Below, piece by piece: positions 35,001 to 45,268 of a stretch of 64,000 bases of DNA. The notes under the pieces were generated by a model. It saw only the letters and a list, made by a program, of their open reading frames with translations, was not told the DNA's origin and ran no database searches. Made by a program: the position numbers and the translations under genes. Within the stretch, counting starts at the first letter, position 1. Each line of letters begins with the position of its first letter. The stretch is from Pseudoxanthomonas sp. 3HH-4 (GTDB lineage Bacteria > Pseudomonadota > Gammaproteobacteria > Xanthomonadales > Xanthomonadaceae): assembly GCF_006716465.1 (NCBI RefSeq), contig NZ_VFPB01000001.1:78483-142482 (forward strand), read 5' to 3'.

Positions 35001-36498
35001 CCTCGCCCAGCTGATCTTCGATCTCAAGCAGGTCAACCCGACCGCGCTGGTGTCGGTGAAGCTGGTGTCGCACGCAGGCGTGGGCACGATCGCCGCAGGC
35101 GTGGTGAAGGCGGGCGCGGACCTGATCACCATCTCCGGCCACGACGGCGGCACCGGCGCCAGCCCGGTCAGTTCGATCCGCTACGCCGGCGTGCCGTGGG
35201 AACTCGGCGTCGCCGAGGCGCATCACGCCCTGGTGGTCAACCAGCTGCGCGACCGCACCGTGTTGCAGACCGACGGCGGCCTGAAGACCGGCCTGGATGT
35301 GGTGAAGGCTGCGCTGCTGGGCGCCGACAGCTTCGGCTTCGGCACGGGCCCGATGATCGTGCTGGGCTGCAAGTACCTGCGCATCTGCCACCTCAACAAC
35401 TGCGCCACCGGCGTGGCCACGCAGGATGAGCGCCTGCGCAGTCAATACTTCACCGGCCTGCCGGAGCGCGTGGAGAACTTCTTCCGCCTGCTGTCAGAAG
35501 AGGTGCGGCAGTGGCTGTCGTACCTGGGCGCGCACTCGCTGGACGAGATCGTCGGCCGCACCGACCTGCTGCAGCAGATCGAGGTGTCGCCGCGCGAAGG
35601 CGTGAACGTCGACCTGTCGCGCCTGCTGAAGGGCGCAAAGGTCGACAGCGGCACCTGCGCTGCGCAGCGCCTGTACGAGTCGCCTGACAGTCTGGCCACC
35701 CAGCTCGACGGCCTGCTCGCCGAGCCGATCCGGAAGAAGAGCGGCGGCGACCATCGCTTCCTCATCCACAACACCGACCGCAGCATCGGTACGCGCCTGT
35801 CCGGCACCGTCGCGCGCGTGCACGGCAACCACGGCATGGCCGACGCGCCGTTGAACCTGCGCTTCCGCGGCAGCGCCGGCCAGAGCTTCGGCGCCTTCAA
35901 CGCCGGTGGCCTGCTGATGGAGCTGGAAGGCGAAGCCAACGACTACGTGGGCAAGGGCATGGCCGGCGGCCGGCTGGTCGTGCGTCCGCCGCGCGGCGCG
36001 CGCTTCGAGGCACGCAACACGCCGATCATCGGCAACACCTGCCTGTACGGCGCCACCGGCGGCGAATTGTTCGCGGCAGGACGTGCCGGCGAGCGCTTCG
36101 GCGTACGCAACTCCGGCGCGCTGGCCGTGATCGAAGGCGCGGGCGACCACTGCTGCGAGTACATGACCGACGGCATCGTGCTGGTGCTGGGCAAGGTGGG
36201 CCTGAACTTCGGCGCCGGCTTCACCGGCGGCCTGGCCTACGTGCTCGATCTGGATCGCGATTTCGTCGACCGCTACAACCACGAACTCATCGATATCCAC
36301 CGCATCAGCCCGGAGGGCTTCGAGAGCCACCGCCAGCACCTGCACACGCTGATCAGCCGTCACCGCGAACTGACCGGTAGCATCTGGGCGCAGCAGATCC
36401 TCGACGAATTCCGCGATTACGTGGGCAAGTTCTGGCTGGTGAAGCCGAAGGCGGCGAGCATCGACTCGTTGAACGAAACCTTGAGGCGCGCGGCATGA
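32026..36498 (+). CDS. gltB: Glutamate synthase (NADPH) large subunit
   Basis: 1490 aa. With GltD it makes glutamate from glutamine and 2-oxoglutarate. A 23-residue propeptide precedes the expected N-terminal nucleophile Cys24 (ERDACGFGMIA) of the glutaminase domain. The central domain leads to the FMN-binding synthase domain (about 850-1200) with HDGGTGASPVSSIRYAGVPW and the 3Fe-4S cluster Cys set C-x5-C-x4-C in LGCKYLRICHLNNCATG (about 1115). A C-terminal GXGXG beta-helix (about 1270-1450) ends the protein. ATG 32026 gives the usual propeptide length. gltD follows after 208 bp containing a repeat pair. Confidence 0.97.
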   Translation: MAPRNRQGGFDQGLYDPNDERDACGFGMIAQLDDQPSRALVDTAIAALSRMTHRGGVAADGLTGDGCGLLIRKPEAFLRALAAEASITLGARFAAGLVFLPHDDALAAQCRATLEAELFRTGVAVKGWRVPPTNDAVCGQLAKDTLPRIEQLYVEAGDDQGDDAFTLALFLARRRSEQQLRTSVPDFYVVTLSPHAIGYKGMVLPDKLSTFYPDLQRAELASSAVVFHQRFSTNTLPRWPLAHPFRLLAHNGEINTIEGNRRWAQARSKVWKTPRFDIGEFDPVISMHGSDSQSLDNMLELLVAGGMELIQALRILVPPATQSLEFKDADLAAFYEFYGLNTEPWDGPAGIVSMDARYAACTLDRNGLRPARWMLTSDRHFIVASEAGVWEVPAERVTRKGKLGPGEMMAIDLKRGDLLDSEAVDRINRGRAPYKQWLHQGVTYLQTELIDPSLTDAPFDEKTLRGYHKLFQLTSEEVEGVLRPLAETEQEATGSMGDDTPMAVLSRQTRPLYDYFRQAFAQVTNPPIDPLREDCVMSLTTQLGRETNIFHAGPETVHHIILNSPVLSQRKLRQIVKMAPYDQKHRYIDLSYDPAEGMKAAIERISAEVAQAAREGMVMVVLSDRRPQQGRPMVHALLATGAVHHHLCREGLRCDVNLIVETGTARDPHHIACLIGVGATAVYPYLAYQTLFDLGRRGILQIKKGGEQTQIGRSYRKGIYKGLSKIISKMGICTISSYRGAQLFEIVGLDPEVVDLCFAETPSRIGGVGFERLDLEARQLDARAWNDRESPEVGGLLKYVHGGEYHMYNPDVVMTLQRATRTGDARDWQAYADAVNSRPPSALRDLLQLKKADTPTPLDEVADASDLLRRFDTAAISLGALSPEAHEALAIAMNRLGGRSNSGEGGEDPARYGTEKRSKIKQVASGRFGVTPEYLVNAEVLQIKVAQGAKPGEGGQLPGHKVNELIARLRYAKPGIGLISPPPHHDIYSIEDLAQLIFDLKQVNPTALVSVKLVSHAGVGTIAAGVVKAGADLITISGHDGGTGASPVSSIRYAGVPWELGVAEAHHALVVNQLRDRTVLQTDGGLKTGLDVVKAALLGADSFGFGTGPMIVLGCKYLRICHLNNCATGVATQDERLRSQYFTGLPERVENFFRLLSEEVRQWLSYLGAHSLDEIVGRTDLLQQIEVSPREGVNVDLSRLLKGAKVDSGTCAAQRLYESPDSLATQLDGLLAEPIRKKSGGDHRFLIHNTDRSIGTRLSGTVARVHGNHGMADAPLNLRFRGSAGQSFGAFNAGGLLMELEGEANDYVGKGMAGGRLVVRPPRGARFEARNTPIIGNTCLYGATGGELFAAGRAGERFGVRNSGALAVIEGAGDHCCEYMTDGIVLVLGKVGLNFGAGFTGGLAYVLDLDRDFVDRYNHELIDIHRISPEGFESHRQHLHTLISRHRELTGSIWAQQILDEFRDYVGKFWLVKPKAASIDSLNETLRRAA

Positions 36499-36521
36499 GT
36501 GCGACTCGTCATCGGGAAACT

Positions 36522-38238
<1,717 letters not shown>

Positions 38239-38274
38239 GCTAGACTCGCCGCTCACCTCCCACACGATCCGCCC

Positions 38275-39159
38275 ATGCGCCTCGGCCTTGCCGCCAACCG
38301 CCTGCATCACCACACCGAAGACGCCGCGCTGTTCCGCTGGCTGCGCGCCAGCGAACCCGGCATCCGCGAGCTGCAGCTGGGCCTGCATGCCGTGGGACGC
38401 ACGCACGATGCGATCGCCGCCGCCGGCATGCTGCGGGGTTACGAAGGACTCAAACGCTATCCCTATGGCCGCGATGGCGGGCTGATGAAGCTGGTGGCGG
38501 AGGTCGTGGGGCTCGAAGGCGCGGAACGGAATCTCGATGGCGCGATCTACTTCATCGATCCCGTGGATCCGTCCTCGATCTTCCCCGAAGCGGTGGCGCT
38601 GAAGCGGCAGTGCGTCATCCACGGCAAACCGTTCCTCTCCACCGTGGCCTCGGCACGCGACTGGGTCGAGATGGAACGCATCCACGCCGGTTTCGCACCG
38701 GACCGCGGGGCGGACCGTTTCCATGCACTGGAGACGCAGACCCTGGCCCTGATCGCGCATGACGCGATGAAGCCGCAGATGGTGGAATTCGTGGCCGACC
38801 ACTTCGACGTGCTGTCGCGTTTCGCCCACCGCATGGCCACGGGCACCACCGGCCAGCAGCTCAACGAGCTGGCGTGGAGCCGCGGCTGGCCGACCGGCAT
38901 GCCGTGGGTGGAGCGTTTCCAGAGCGGCCCGCTGGGCGGCGACGCGCAGATCGCCGACCGCGTGCTGGAACACCGCTGCCAGCGCGTGATCTTCTTCGAG
39001 AACCCGCACGTCGCACGCCAGCACGAGGCCGACATCCAGCTTCTGGAACGCGCCGTCACCACCGTCACCGACGAGGCGGTCTGCACCACGTCGCTGGCGG
39101 TCGCCAAGCGCTGGTGCGAGGCCGCAAACAAGCGTCAGGCTCTTGTAGGAGCGACGTAA
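38275..39159 (+). CDS. Two-domain methylglyoxal synthase-like protein
   Basis: 294 aa, about twice the E. coli MgsA length (152). The C-terminal half (about 155-285) has LIAHDAMKPQ, HRMATGTTGQQ (phosphate loop, about 186) and SGPLGGDAQ (about 217, MgsA Asp71 equivalent), but where MgsA has IDVLIFFWDP it reads CQRVIFFENP, losing two Asp. The N-terminal half keeps LDGAIYFIDPVDP (about 87-99), with those two Asp, but has HAVGRTHDA in place of ATGTTG. So the halves appear complementary. MgsA makes methylglyoxal from dihydroxyacetone phosphate; activity here is uncertain. The C-terminal QALVGAT and the TAA stop come from an intergenic repeat. Confidence 0.85.
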   Translation: MRLGLAANRLHHHTEDAALFRWLRASEPGIRELQLGLHAVGRTHDAIAAAGMLRGYEGLKRYPYGRDGGLMKLVAEVVGLEGAERNLDGAIYFIDPVDPSSIFPEAVALKRQCVIHGKPFLSTVASARDWVEMERIHAGFAPDRGADRFHALETQTLALIAHDAMKPQMVEFVADHFDVLSRFAHRMATGTTGQQLNELAWSRGWPTGMPWVERFQSGPLGGDAQIADRVLEHRCQRVIFFENPHVARQHEADIQLLERAVTTVTDEAVCTTSLAVAKRWCEAANKRQALVGAT

Positions 39160-39253
39160 GTCGCGACCGCACGCCGCAAGCCCCTGTAGCTTCATCGGGC
39201 AAACAGCAACAAGGTAATTCCATTCTCGCGGTCGCGACTTACGTCGCTCCTAC
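39145..39253. repeat. SMAG-like GTAG inverted repeat pair (family B, copy 1)
   Basis: GTAGGAGCGACGTAAGTCGC (39145-) and the inverted GCGACTTACGTCGCTCCTAC (to 39253). Such GTAG-ended REP pairs are known from Stenotrophomonas (SMAG elements). The left arm encodes the last residues and stop of the methylglyoxal-synthase-like gene. The right arm ends 17 bp before the benE start. Confidence 0.9.
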
Positions 39254-39269
39254 AGGAACGGCAGAACGC

Positions 39270-40445
39270 ATGAACGCCCCACCCCGCCACCTGCTGAAAG
39301 ATCTTTCCCTCTCCGCCATTGCAGCCGGCTTCGTCACGGTGCTGGTCGGCTTCGCCAGTTCCGCCGTCATCGTCTTCCAGGCGGCCCAATCGCTGGGCGC
39401 ATCACCGGCGCAGATCAGTTCCTGGATGTGGGCGCTCGGCCTGGGCATGGGCCTGACCTGCATCGGCCTGTCGCTGCGCTACCGCATGCCGGTGGTGACC
39501 GCATGGTCCACGCCGGGGGCCGCCATGCTGATCAGCAGCGCCGCGGGGCTGCCGCTGTCTGATGCCGTGGGCGCCTTCATGCTGTCGGCGTTGTTGATCT
39601 GCCTGGCGGGCTTCTCCGGCTTCTTCGAACGGATGATCAGCCGCATCCCGGTATCGCTGGCGTCGGGCATGCTGGCTGGCGTACTGCTGCGCTTCGGCCT
39701 GGAGGCGTTCGGCGCGATGAAGACGCAACTGGGCATGGTGCTGACGATGTTCGTCGTCTACCTGCTCGCGCGTCGCCTGCTGCCGCGCTATGCGGTGATC
39801 CTGACGTTGCTGGTCGGCATCGCCTTCGCCGCCGGGCTCGGATTGCTGCGCGTGAACGGGCTTGCGCTGGAACTGGCGAAGCCGATCTTCATCGCGCCCA
39901 CCTTCTCGTTGGCCGCGGTGGCCGGCATCGCGCTCCCGTTGTTCATCGTGACCATGGCCTCCCAGAACGTACCGGGCGTGGCGGTGATCCGCGCGTCCGG
40001 GTATGCGATCCCGATCTCGCCCGTGGTCGGCTGGACCGGTGTCGCCAACCTTCTGCTCGCACCGTTCGGCGCGTTCGCGTTGAACCTTGCCGCGATTACC
40101 GCCGCGATCTGCATGGGCCGCGAAGCGCACGAGGACGCCTCACGGCGTTACGTGGCGGCCATTGCGGCCGGGGTGTTCTACGTCGTCGTCGGCCTGTTCG
40201 GTGCCACGGTGGCGGCACTGTTCGCCGCCTTCCCGAAGGAACTGATCCTGGCCATCGCCGGCATCGCGCTGCTGGGCACCATCGGCAACAGTCTTGCCGC
40301 CGCGCTACGCGAGGAGTCCGATCGCGAACCCGCGCTGGTCACCTTCCTGGTGACCGCCTCCGGATTGTCGCTGGCCGGCATCGGATCGGCTTTCTGGGGA
40401 CTGCTCGCCGGCGTGGTCACGTTGCTGGTGTGGCGGCGCGCATAG
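39270..40445 (+). CDS. benE: BenE-family benzoate/H+ symporter-like transporter
   Basis: 391 aa, about 10-12 membrane segments. BenE features: FVTVLVGFASSAVIVFQAAQ near the N-terminus, YRMPVVTAWSTPGAAMLIS (about 71) and FIVTMASQNVPGVAVIRASG (about 228), the conserved transport core. Family members import benzoate. No benzoate-degradation genes are nearby, so the substrate is inferred from family only. Confidence 0.9.
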   Translation: MNAPPRHLLKDLSLSAIAAGFVTVLVGFASSAVIVFQAAQSLGASPAQISSWMWALGLGMGLTCIGLSLRYRMPVVTAWSTPGAAMLISSAAGLPLSDAVGAFMLSALLICLAGFSGFFERMISRIPVSLASGMLAGVLLRFGLEAFGAMKTQLGMVLTMFVVYLLARRLLPRYAVILTLLVGIAFAAGLGLLRVNGLALELAKPIFIAPTFSLAAVAGIALPLFIVTMASQNVPGVAVIRASGYAIPISPVVGWTGVANLLLAPFGAFALNLAAITAAICMGREAHEDASRRYVAAIAAGVFYVVVGLFGATVAALFAAFPKELILAIAGIALLGTIGNSLAAALREESDREPALVTFLVTASGLSLAGIGSAFWGLLAGVVTLLVWRRA

Positions 40446-40577
40446 CGAATGCCGGCGTTCGCGCGCCACTCATGCAAATGAAAGCGGCGTGGAGTGTTCA
40501 GTTTGAAGTCGTCGAATTCACCCGGGGGTGATGCGGGTGTGGGCAGCATCGCCGCTACACCCTTGCAGGAGAATCCC

Positions 40578-41036
40578 ATGCAGACCATCCGTCACCGCCA
40601 CCGTCTGTTGACCCTGGCCGCACTCGCCGCCCTTTCCGGTGCCGCTTTCGCGCAGGCGCCGGCCCCCACCGCCGGCAAGGATGCGTTGAAGGAGCCGCAG
40701 GTGCGCGCGCTGCTGACCGAGAAGGGCTACACCAACATCGACGATCTCGATTTCGAGGACGGCCAGTGGGAGACCGATGCCACCAGCGCAAACGGTGACC
40801 GCGTGGATGTACGCGTGAACCCCGCCAGTGGCGACGTGGTCGCCGAGAAACTGGTATCCAACCTCAGCGAGAACGATGTGAAGGCGAAGCTGACCGCCGC
40901 CGGCTACTCCAAGATCCACGATGTGGATTTCGATGACGGCGTGTGGAAGGCCGAGGCCGAACGCGCCGACGGCAACGATGTGGAGATCCATCTGGCCGCC
41001 AACACCGGCGAGATCATCCACGTCGAAAACGACTGA
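40578..41036 (+). CDS. Exported protein with two PepSY-like repeats
   Basis: 152 aa. RBS AGGAG then ATG 40578. The signal peptide ends AAFA-QA (about residue 25). Two similar units, VRALLTEKGYTNIDDLDFED and VKAKLTAAGYSKIHDVDFDD, each followed by W-x-(T/A)-(D/E)-A, D-V-x-(V/I) and a turn before a V-(V/I) strand, are typical of PepSY-like domains. PepSY proteins often restrain peptidases; the target here is unknown. The mature part is acidic. Confidence 0.85.
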   Translation: MQTIRHRHRLLTLAALAALSGAAFAQAPAPTAGKDALKEPQVRALLTEKGYTNIDDLDFEDGQWETDATSANGDRVDVRVNPASGDVVAEKLVSNLSENDVKAKLTAAGYSKIHDVDFDDGVWKAEAERADGNDVEIHLAANTGEIIHVEND

Positions 41037-41066
41037 CCTCCGGGCTGCATCGTTACCTACAGGAAT

Positions 41067-41092
41067 GCCGCCCCAGGGCGGCTTTCCTTTTT
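41067..41092 (+). terminator. Terminator after the PepSY gene
   Basis: GCCGCCccagGGCGGC stem followed by TTTCCTTTTTC, just before the end of the convergent transporter gene. Confidence 0.8.
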
Positions 41093-41094
41093 CG

Positions 41095-42345
41095 TCACGG
41101 GGCGGCTGCGGGCGTTCGCGAGGGCCGCGCGAAGCGCCAGCCCACCAGCCAGCCGACGGCCAGCAGCAGCGCCGCCAGCAGCCACGGCGCGCCGGGCAGG
41201 TGCGCGGGCGCCTGCTTGCCGATGAACAACGCGAACGTACCGGCGAACATCATCGGCCCGACGATGCCAGCCAGGCTCACCAGACTCATCAACGCCCCCT
41301 GGATGCGACCCTGCACGTCGGCACCCACCTGCTGCGTAATCAACGCCTGCGTGGCCGGACCTGCGAGCCCCCACAGCGCACTGATCGGCAACCCGATCAG
41401 GAACATCCAGCCGACGTCCGCGACCCCATAGATGAAGAAACCGACCACGCCGCAGGCCAGGCCGAACAGCAGCGTGCGGCGCTCGCCGAACTTCGGCACC
41501 ACACGGCCGACCAGGCCCGCCTGCACGATCACGCTGAACACCCCCACCGCCGCCAGTACCCAGCTGACCTGACGCTCGCTCCAGCGATACTGGTACTCGG
41601 CGAACAGCACGAACACGCTCGGATAGACGTAGTGCGCGAGGTTGGCGATCAGCACCACCGCGGCCAGCCCGAACACCTGCGGATAGCGCTTCAGCAACAC
41701 CATCGATCCGACCGGGTTGGCATGCGCCCAGTCGAACGTCGCGGTCCGCTTCTCCTTCGGCAGCGATTCCGGCAGCACGAAGTACCCGTACAGGAAGTTC
41801 AGCAGCGCCAGGCCCGCCGCGAACCAGAACGGCAGGCGCAGGTCGATGGCGCCCAGCTCGCCGCCGATGATCGGGCCGATGATGAAACCGACGCCGAACG
41901 CCGCGCCGATCATGCCGAAGGCCTTCGCCCGGCCTTCCGGCGGCGTGATGTCGGCGATGTAGGCATTGGCCGTGGTGAAACTGGCCGAGAACACGCCCGA
42001 GAAGATGCGCGCCACTAGCAACCACGGCAACGACTGGGCGAGCGCCATCAGGATGAAGTCGATGCCCAGCCCCAGGCACGAAAGCAGGATCACCGGCCGA
42101 CGACCGAAGCGGTCCGACAGTGTTCCCTGGATCGGCGTGCAGACGAACTGGATGGCCGCGAACAGCATGCCGAACACGCCTACCCACCACGCCGCCTGCG
42201 CGAAGTCACCACCCGTGAACTGGCGCACCAGCCCGGGCAGGACGGGAATGATCACGCCGAACGACAGCACGTCGATCAGCACGGTGATGAAGATGAAGAT
42301 CAGCGCGGCGCGACGGCCGGGTTGTGCGTGCGATTCGGCGTTCAC
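41095..42345 (-). CDS. TCR/Tet-type major facilitator superfamily efflux transporter
   Basis: 416 aa with 12 predicted membrane segments. Motif A of drug:H+ antiporters is QGTLSDRFGRRPVILLSCLG (about residue 73), and SASFTTANAYIADITPPEGR (about 119) is typical of TetA-like proteins. GTG 42345 gives NAESHAQPGRRAALIFIFIT, the usual short cytoplasmic start; ATG 42390 would add 15 residues. Likely a proton-driven exporter. Tetracycline as substrate cannot be assumed. Confidence 0.9.
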   Translation of the reverse strand: MNAESHAQPGRRAALIFIFITVLIDVLSFGVIIPVLPGLVRQFTGGDFAQAAWWVGVFGMLFAAIQFVCTPIQGTLSDRFGRRPVILLSCLGLGIDFILMALAQSLPWLLVARIFSGVFSASFTTANAYIADITPPEGRAKAFGMIGAAFGVGFIIGPIIGGELGAIDLRLPFWFAAGLALLNFLYGYFVLPESLPKEKRTATFDWAHANPVGSMVLLKRYPQVFGLAAVVLIANLAHYVYPSVFVLFAEYQYRWSERQVSWVLAAVGVFSVIVQAGLVGRVVPKFGERRTLLFGLACGVVGFFIYGVADVGWMFLIGLPISALWGLAGPATQALITQQVGADVQGRIQGALMSLVSLAGIVGPMMFAGTFALFIGKQAPAHLPGAPWLLAALLLAVGWLVGWRFARPSRTPAAAP

Positions 42346-42407
42346 GGGACCGAGACAGGCGGAAGGGTGCGCAAGTGTAGGCCATGCCACGCTCCATGGC
42401 GGGCCCT

Positions 42408-42534
42408 GTAGGAGCGGCGTGAGTCGCGACCGCGAGCCTTACGCAAACGAAGATCGACGGGCCGCAGGAATCGTGCCTGCCGTCAAAAGAAGTTGCGGCG
42501 GACGGTCCGCGGTCGCGACTCACGTCGCTCCTAC
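42408..42534. repeat. SMAG-like GTAG inverted repeat pair (family B, copy 2)
   Basis: GTAGGAGCGGCGTGAGTCGC (42408-) and GCGACTCACGTCGCTCCTAC (to 42534). It lies between the transporter and mutarotase genes. The right-hand CTAC, read on the minus strand, is GTAG and gives the stop codon TAG of the mutarotase gene. Confidence 0.9.
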
Positions 42535-43397
42535 AAGGGACTCGCCGAGATCACCTGGCTCAGTCGGTGCCGCTGGCCAGGCTCCAGTTCGATCGCGTCC
42601 CCGCTGGCGTTCGCGGCTTCCAGGCAAACAAAGTTCCGCCATCCCGCGTCGGGTAGATCGGCCATGTCGCGCGCGCCGGCTTCGCCCGGATTCCACACCA
42701 CCAGCGAGCGGCTGCCGAAGGTGTCCAGCCGGATGCGGCGACCGCCTGCGGGATCAAGCAGATCGAAACGGTGTCCGGTGCCGGCATAGATGCGGTCGCT
42801 GCGGCCGGGATCGCGCGGGTCGTGCAGCGACCAGTCGCCGGACTGCACGTGCGTGCCGCGATCGTACTTGTCGTCGTAGCGCAGGCCGTCGAGCCCCGTG
42901 ACGCGCACCTGCATTGCATCGGCGACGTGGAAGTAGGTATGCAGGGCCTGCGTCAGTCGATACGGTGCGTCGCCACGATGCAGGGTGTCGATGCTCTGCC
43001 GCAGCTCGCGCCCGATGTGCAGGGACATCTGCAGTTCCAGCGGCACGCCGTCGCGCAGCGGCAGCGCGAGTTTCAGCACGGCACTGCCATCGGCCTCGCG
43101 CCGCACGTCGGTCAGCGGCCAGCGCGAGAGGCGTGCGTGGCCGTGCTGGGGGGCGTCGTCCGGCTGCCCCTGTCTGCCGAAGTATGGCCAGCAGACAGGC
43201 ACGCCGCCGCGGATCGCTTTCGGCGGTAATGCGGTGTTGGGTGATAGCCAGAGCAGGTCATCGAAGCCTGTTGGCACGAACGACAGCACCTGCGCGCCAT
43301 GCAGACTGAGGCGGGCGACGGAGTACGGTGTTTCCACACGCAGCACATCGATGCCCTGCCAGGCCTCACGGATCACACCTTCGGGGAGCGCATTCAT
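42531..43397 (-). CDS. D-hexose-6-phosphate mutarotase (aldose 1-epimerase family)
   Basis: 288 aa. Interconverts the alpha and beta anomers of hexose-6-phosphates (YeaD-like). Features: LSLHGAQVLSFVP, IRGGVPVCWPYFG (about 63), catalytic His in LTQALHTYFHVAD (about 153), and the general base Glu in NFVCLEAANA (about 265). The last codons, SASPL-stop, run into an intergenic repeat whose GTAG supplies the TAG. The start overlaps the stop of the upstream lytic transglycosylase gene by 4 bp, so the two are coupled. Confidence 0.92.
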   Translation of the reverse strand: MNALPEGVIREAWQGIDVLRVETPYSVARLSLHGAQVLSFVPTGFDDLLWLSPNTALPPKAIRGGVPVCWPYFGRQGQPDDAPQHGHARLSRWPLTDVRREADGSAVLKLALPLRDGVPLELQMSLHIGRELRQSIDTLHRGDAPYRLTQALHTYFHVADAMQVRVTGLDGLRYDDKYDRGTHVQSGDWSLHDPRDPGRSDRIYAGTGHRFDLLDPAGGRRIRLDTFGSRSLVVWNPGEAGARDMADLPDAGWRNFVCLEAANASGDAIELEPGQRHRLSQVISASPL

Positions 43398-44674
43398 GGC
43401 CGGGGCGGCTCCGGCGGTGCGACGGGTGGACCTTCGGCCCTCAGTGCGGCGAGGATCTTCGTGCCGGCCCGGCCGTCCGCCGGCAGCAGGCCCAGCCGCT
43501 GCTGTTCCAGGACGATGGCGCGCCGCGTCTGCGTGCCGATCATGCCGTCCGGGGTACCGATGGCGTGGCCCCGCGCGAGCAGCAGGGTTTGCAGCGCGCG
43601 GCGTTCCGGACGCCCCAGGCCGGGATCGTCCGTCGGCCAGGGCGTGACCAGACCCGTGCCGCCGCGCAGGCGGTCGGCCAGCAGCGCGATGGCCAACGCG
43701 TAGCTTTCCGCCGCGTTGTAGGAATAGATCGCGTCGTAGTTCTTGAACACCACGAACGCAGGACCCGCGACACCCGTCGGCACCAGCACCGCGGCATTGC
43801 GGTCATCCGGCGGCAACGGCTGGCCATCGATGCGCACGATGCCCTGCGCCAACCACTGGCTCAGCGGCTTGCGGTTCGTGCGTCCGGCCTGCGCGATGTC
43901 GAAGCCGGCAGGCAGCTTCACCTCATAACCCCACGGCTCGCCGGTGCGCCAGCCGGACTTCACCAGGTAGTTCGCGGTAGATGCCAGTGCGTCGGGAATG
44001 CTGTCGATCAGGTTGCGGCGACCATCGCCGTCGAAGTCGACCGCAATGCGTTCGTACGTGCTGGGCATGAACTGCGTATGGCCGAATGCGCCGGCCCACG
44101 AGCCGTTCAACCCTTCCGCCCGCACGTCGCCCGCCTGCAGCAGCTTCAGCGTGGTCAGGAATTCGCCACGGAAGAACGCCTGCCGCCGGCCAAAGCACGA
44201 CAGCGTAGATAGTGACACCAGCAGCGGACGTTTGCCGAACACGCGACCGTAGTCGCTCTCCACGCCCCACACGGCGACGACGGTCGCAGGGTCCACGCCA
44301 TAGGCCTGCGATACACGACCCAGCAGTTCCGCATGCGTCGTCAGCATCGCCTGCCCATCCGCCACGCGCTGGTCATCGACCAGGGCAGCCAGGTAGTCCC
44401 AAAGCGGCGTGGTGAATTCCGGTTGTGCGTCCAGCAGGTCCAGCACGCTCATGTCGGCAGCCAGGTCCTTCGTGTACGTGTTGAAGTTGGCGGTCGTGAC
44501 GCCCTGCTTCTCGGCAACGCCGCGCAGGGTGGTGATGCAGGTGGTGAATGCCGGGTCGGCCACGGGGACAGCGACCGGCGGCACGATGGGCGCGGGTGCC
44601 GCGGGCGGGGTCTGCGCCACGACAGGCGTTGCGACCATCAACGCCAGCCAGAAAGCGGATGCATGCGGAGTCAT
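43394..44674 (-). CDS. Lytic murein transglycosylase, MltB-like, with peptidoglycan-binding domain
   Basis: 426 aa. The signal peptide ends VVA-QTPP (about residue 20). The SLT_2/MltB catalytic domain (about 45-345) has the acid Glu in VVAVWGVESDYGRVFG (about 137) and GAFGHTQFMPSTYERIAVDF (about 196). The C-terminal peptidoglycan-binding-1 domain (about 350-412) shows LGRPERRALQTLLLARGHAI and GTQTRRAIVLEQQRLGL. It cleaves the glycan strands of murein in the periplasm. ATG 44674 has GGGAGG upstream. It is membrane-soluble rather than a lipoprotein, since no lipobox is seen. Confidence 0.94.
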   Translation of the reverse strand: MTPHASAFWLALMVATPVVAQTPPAAPAPIVPPVAVPVADPAFTTCITTLRGVAEKQGVTTANFNTYTKDLAADMSVLDLLDAQPEFTTPLWDYLAALVDDQRVADGQAMLTTHAELLGRVSQAYGVDPATVVAVWGVESDYGRVFGKRPLLVSLSTLSCFGRRQAFFRGEFLTTLKLLQAGDVRAEGLNGSWAGAFGHTQFMPSTYERIAVDFDGDGRRNLIDSIPDALASTANYLVKSGWRTGEPWGYEVKLPAGFDIAQAGRTNRKPLSQWLAQGIVRIDGQPLPPDDRNAAVLVPTGVAGPAFVVFKNYDAIYSYNAAESYALAIALLADRLRGGTGLVTPWPTDDPGLGRPERRALQTLLLARGHAIGTPDGMIGTQTRRAIVLEQQRLGLLPADGRAGTKILAALRAEGPPVAPPEPPRP

Positions 44675-44776
44675 GACGGCCTCCCTGGCCTTCGGGGGAG
44701 CGATCACTTTGCCTTGCGAGGACATCGAAGCCAAGCCGAGATCGAACGCTGCGACCGTCATGTCCGGCGAAGTGGA

Positions 44777-45199
44777 TCAGCGAACGATCACCTTGTATTC
44801 GACTGCTTCCGCCGGCGGTACCGTTTCCCAATAGCGCCGGTACACCATCCGCACGGTGGCCTCGCCCGCCTTGTCCGCGCGGAACCACCAACGCGCGAGC
44901 GATGGTGCGCCCGGCATCGGCGGTTGGGTATCCATGGGCGGCGGCGTCGCCGGGCCCGTGGTACGCGACAGCACCGGTGCTCCGTCCGACGTGAATTCCC
45001 ACTGGTAGCCCGTGCTGGCATTGGCCATCAAGGCAATCTCAAGCACCTGGCCCACCCGCATCGTCACCGGCGCGTCGCCTTGTGGGCGGACCAGGCCATC
45101 GTCGGACAGCGCATCCGTGGGCGGACCGCTGCCGATGACAGGGCCGCTGGCACAGGCGGACAGCAGCAGGCACAGGCACGGCAACAGCAGTGATCGCAT
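44777..45199 (-). CDS. I42 (chagasin-like) protease inhibitor lipoprotein
   Basis: 140 aa. Lipoprotein signal with lipobox LLLSAC-AS (about residue 16). The chagasin-like domain has MRVGQVLEIALMANASTGYQ (about 47), with the NxTGYxW loop that inserts in the active site of papain-type proteases; a PG(A)P loop, and RWWFRADKAGEATVRMVYRR. This family inhibits cysteine proteases. With the I78 protein at 31421 this makes two membrane-anchored inhibitors of different protease classes in the window. Confidence 0.88.
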   Translation of the reverse strand: MRSLLLPCLCLLLSACASGPVIGSGPPTDALSDDGLVRPQGDAPVTMRVGQVLEIALMANASTGYQWEFTSDGAPVLSRTTGPATPPPMDTQPPMPGAPSLARWWFRADKAGEATVRMVYRRYWETVPPAEAVEYKVIVR

Positions 45200-45268
45200 G
45201 GTCGCGTCCTTCCTGGAGACGCCGCCCTTATACACCCCGGCTTTAGGCCCCGTCCGTAAAATGGCGGT

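Noticed and set aside
32563-35445. A 960-codon minus-strand frame opposite gltB
   Set aside because: Antisense shadow of gltB with no domain, no ribosome-binding site and low-complexity composition.
41095-42345. Calling the MFS transporter a tetracycline-resistance gene
   Set aside because: The family motif fits TetA-like pumps, but many chromosomal members do not export tetracycline, and nothing nearby (such as tetR) supports it.
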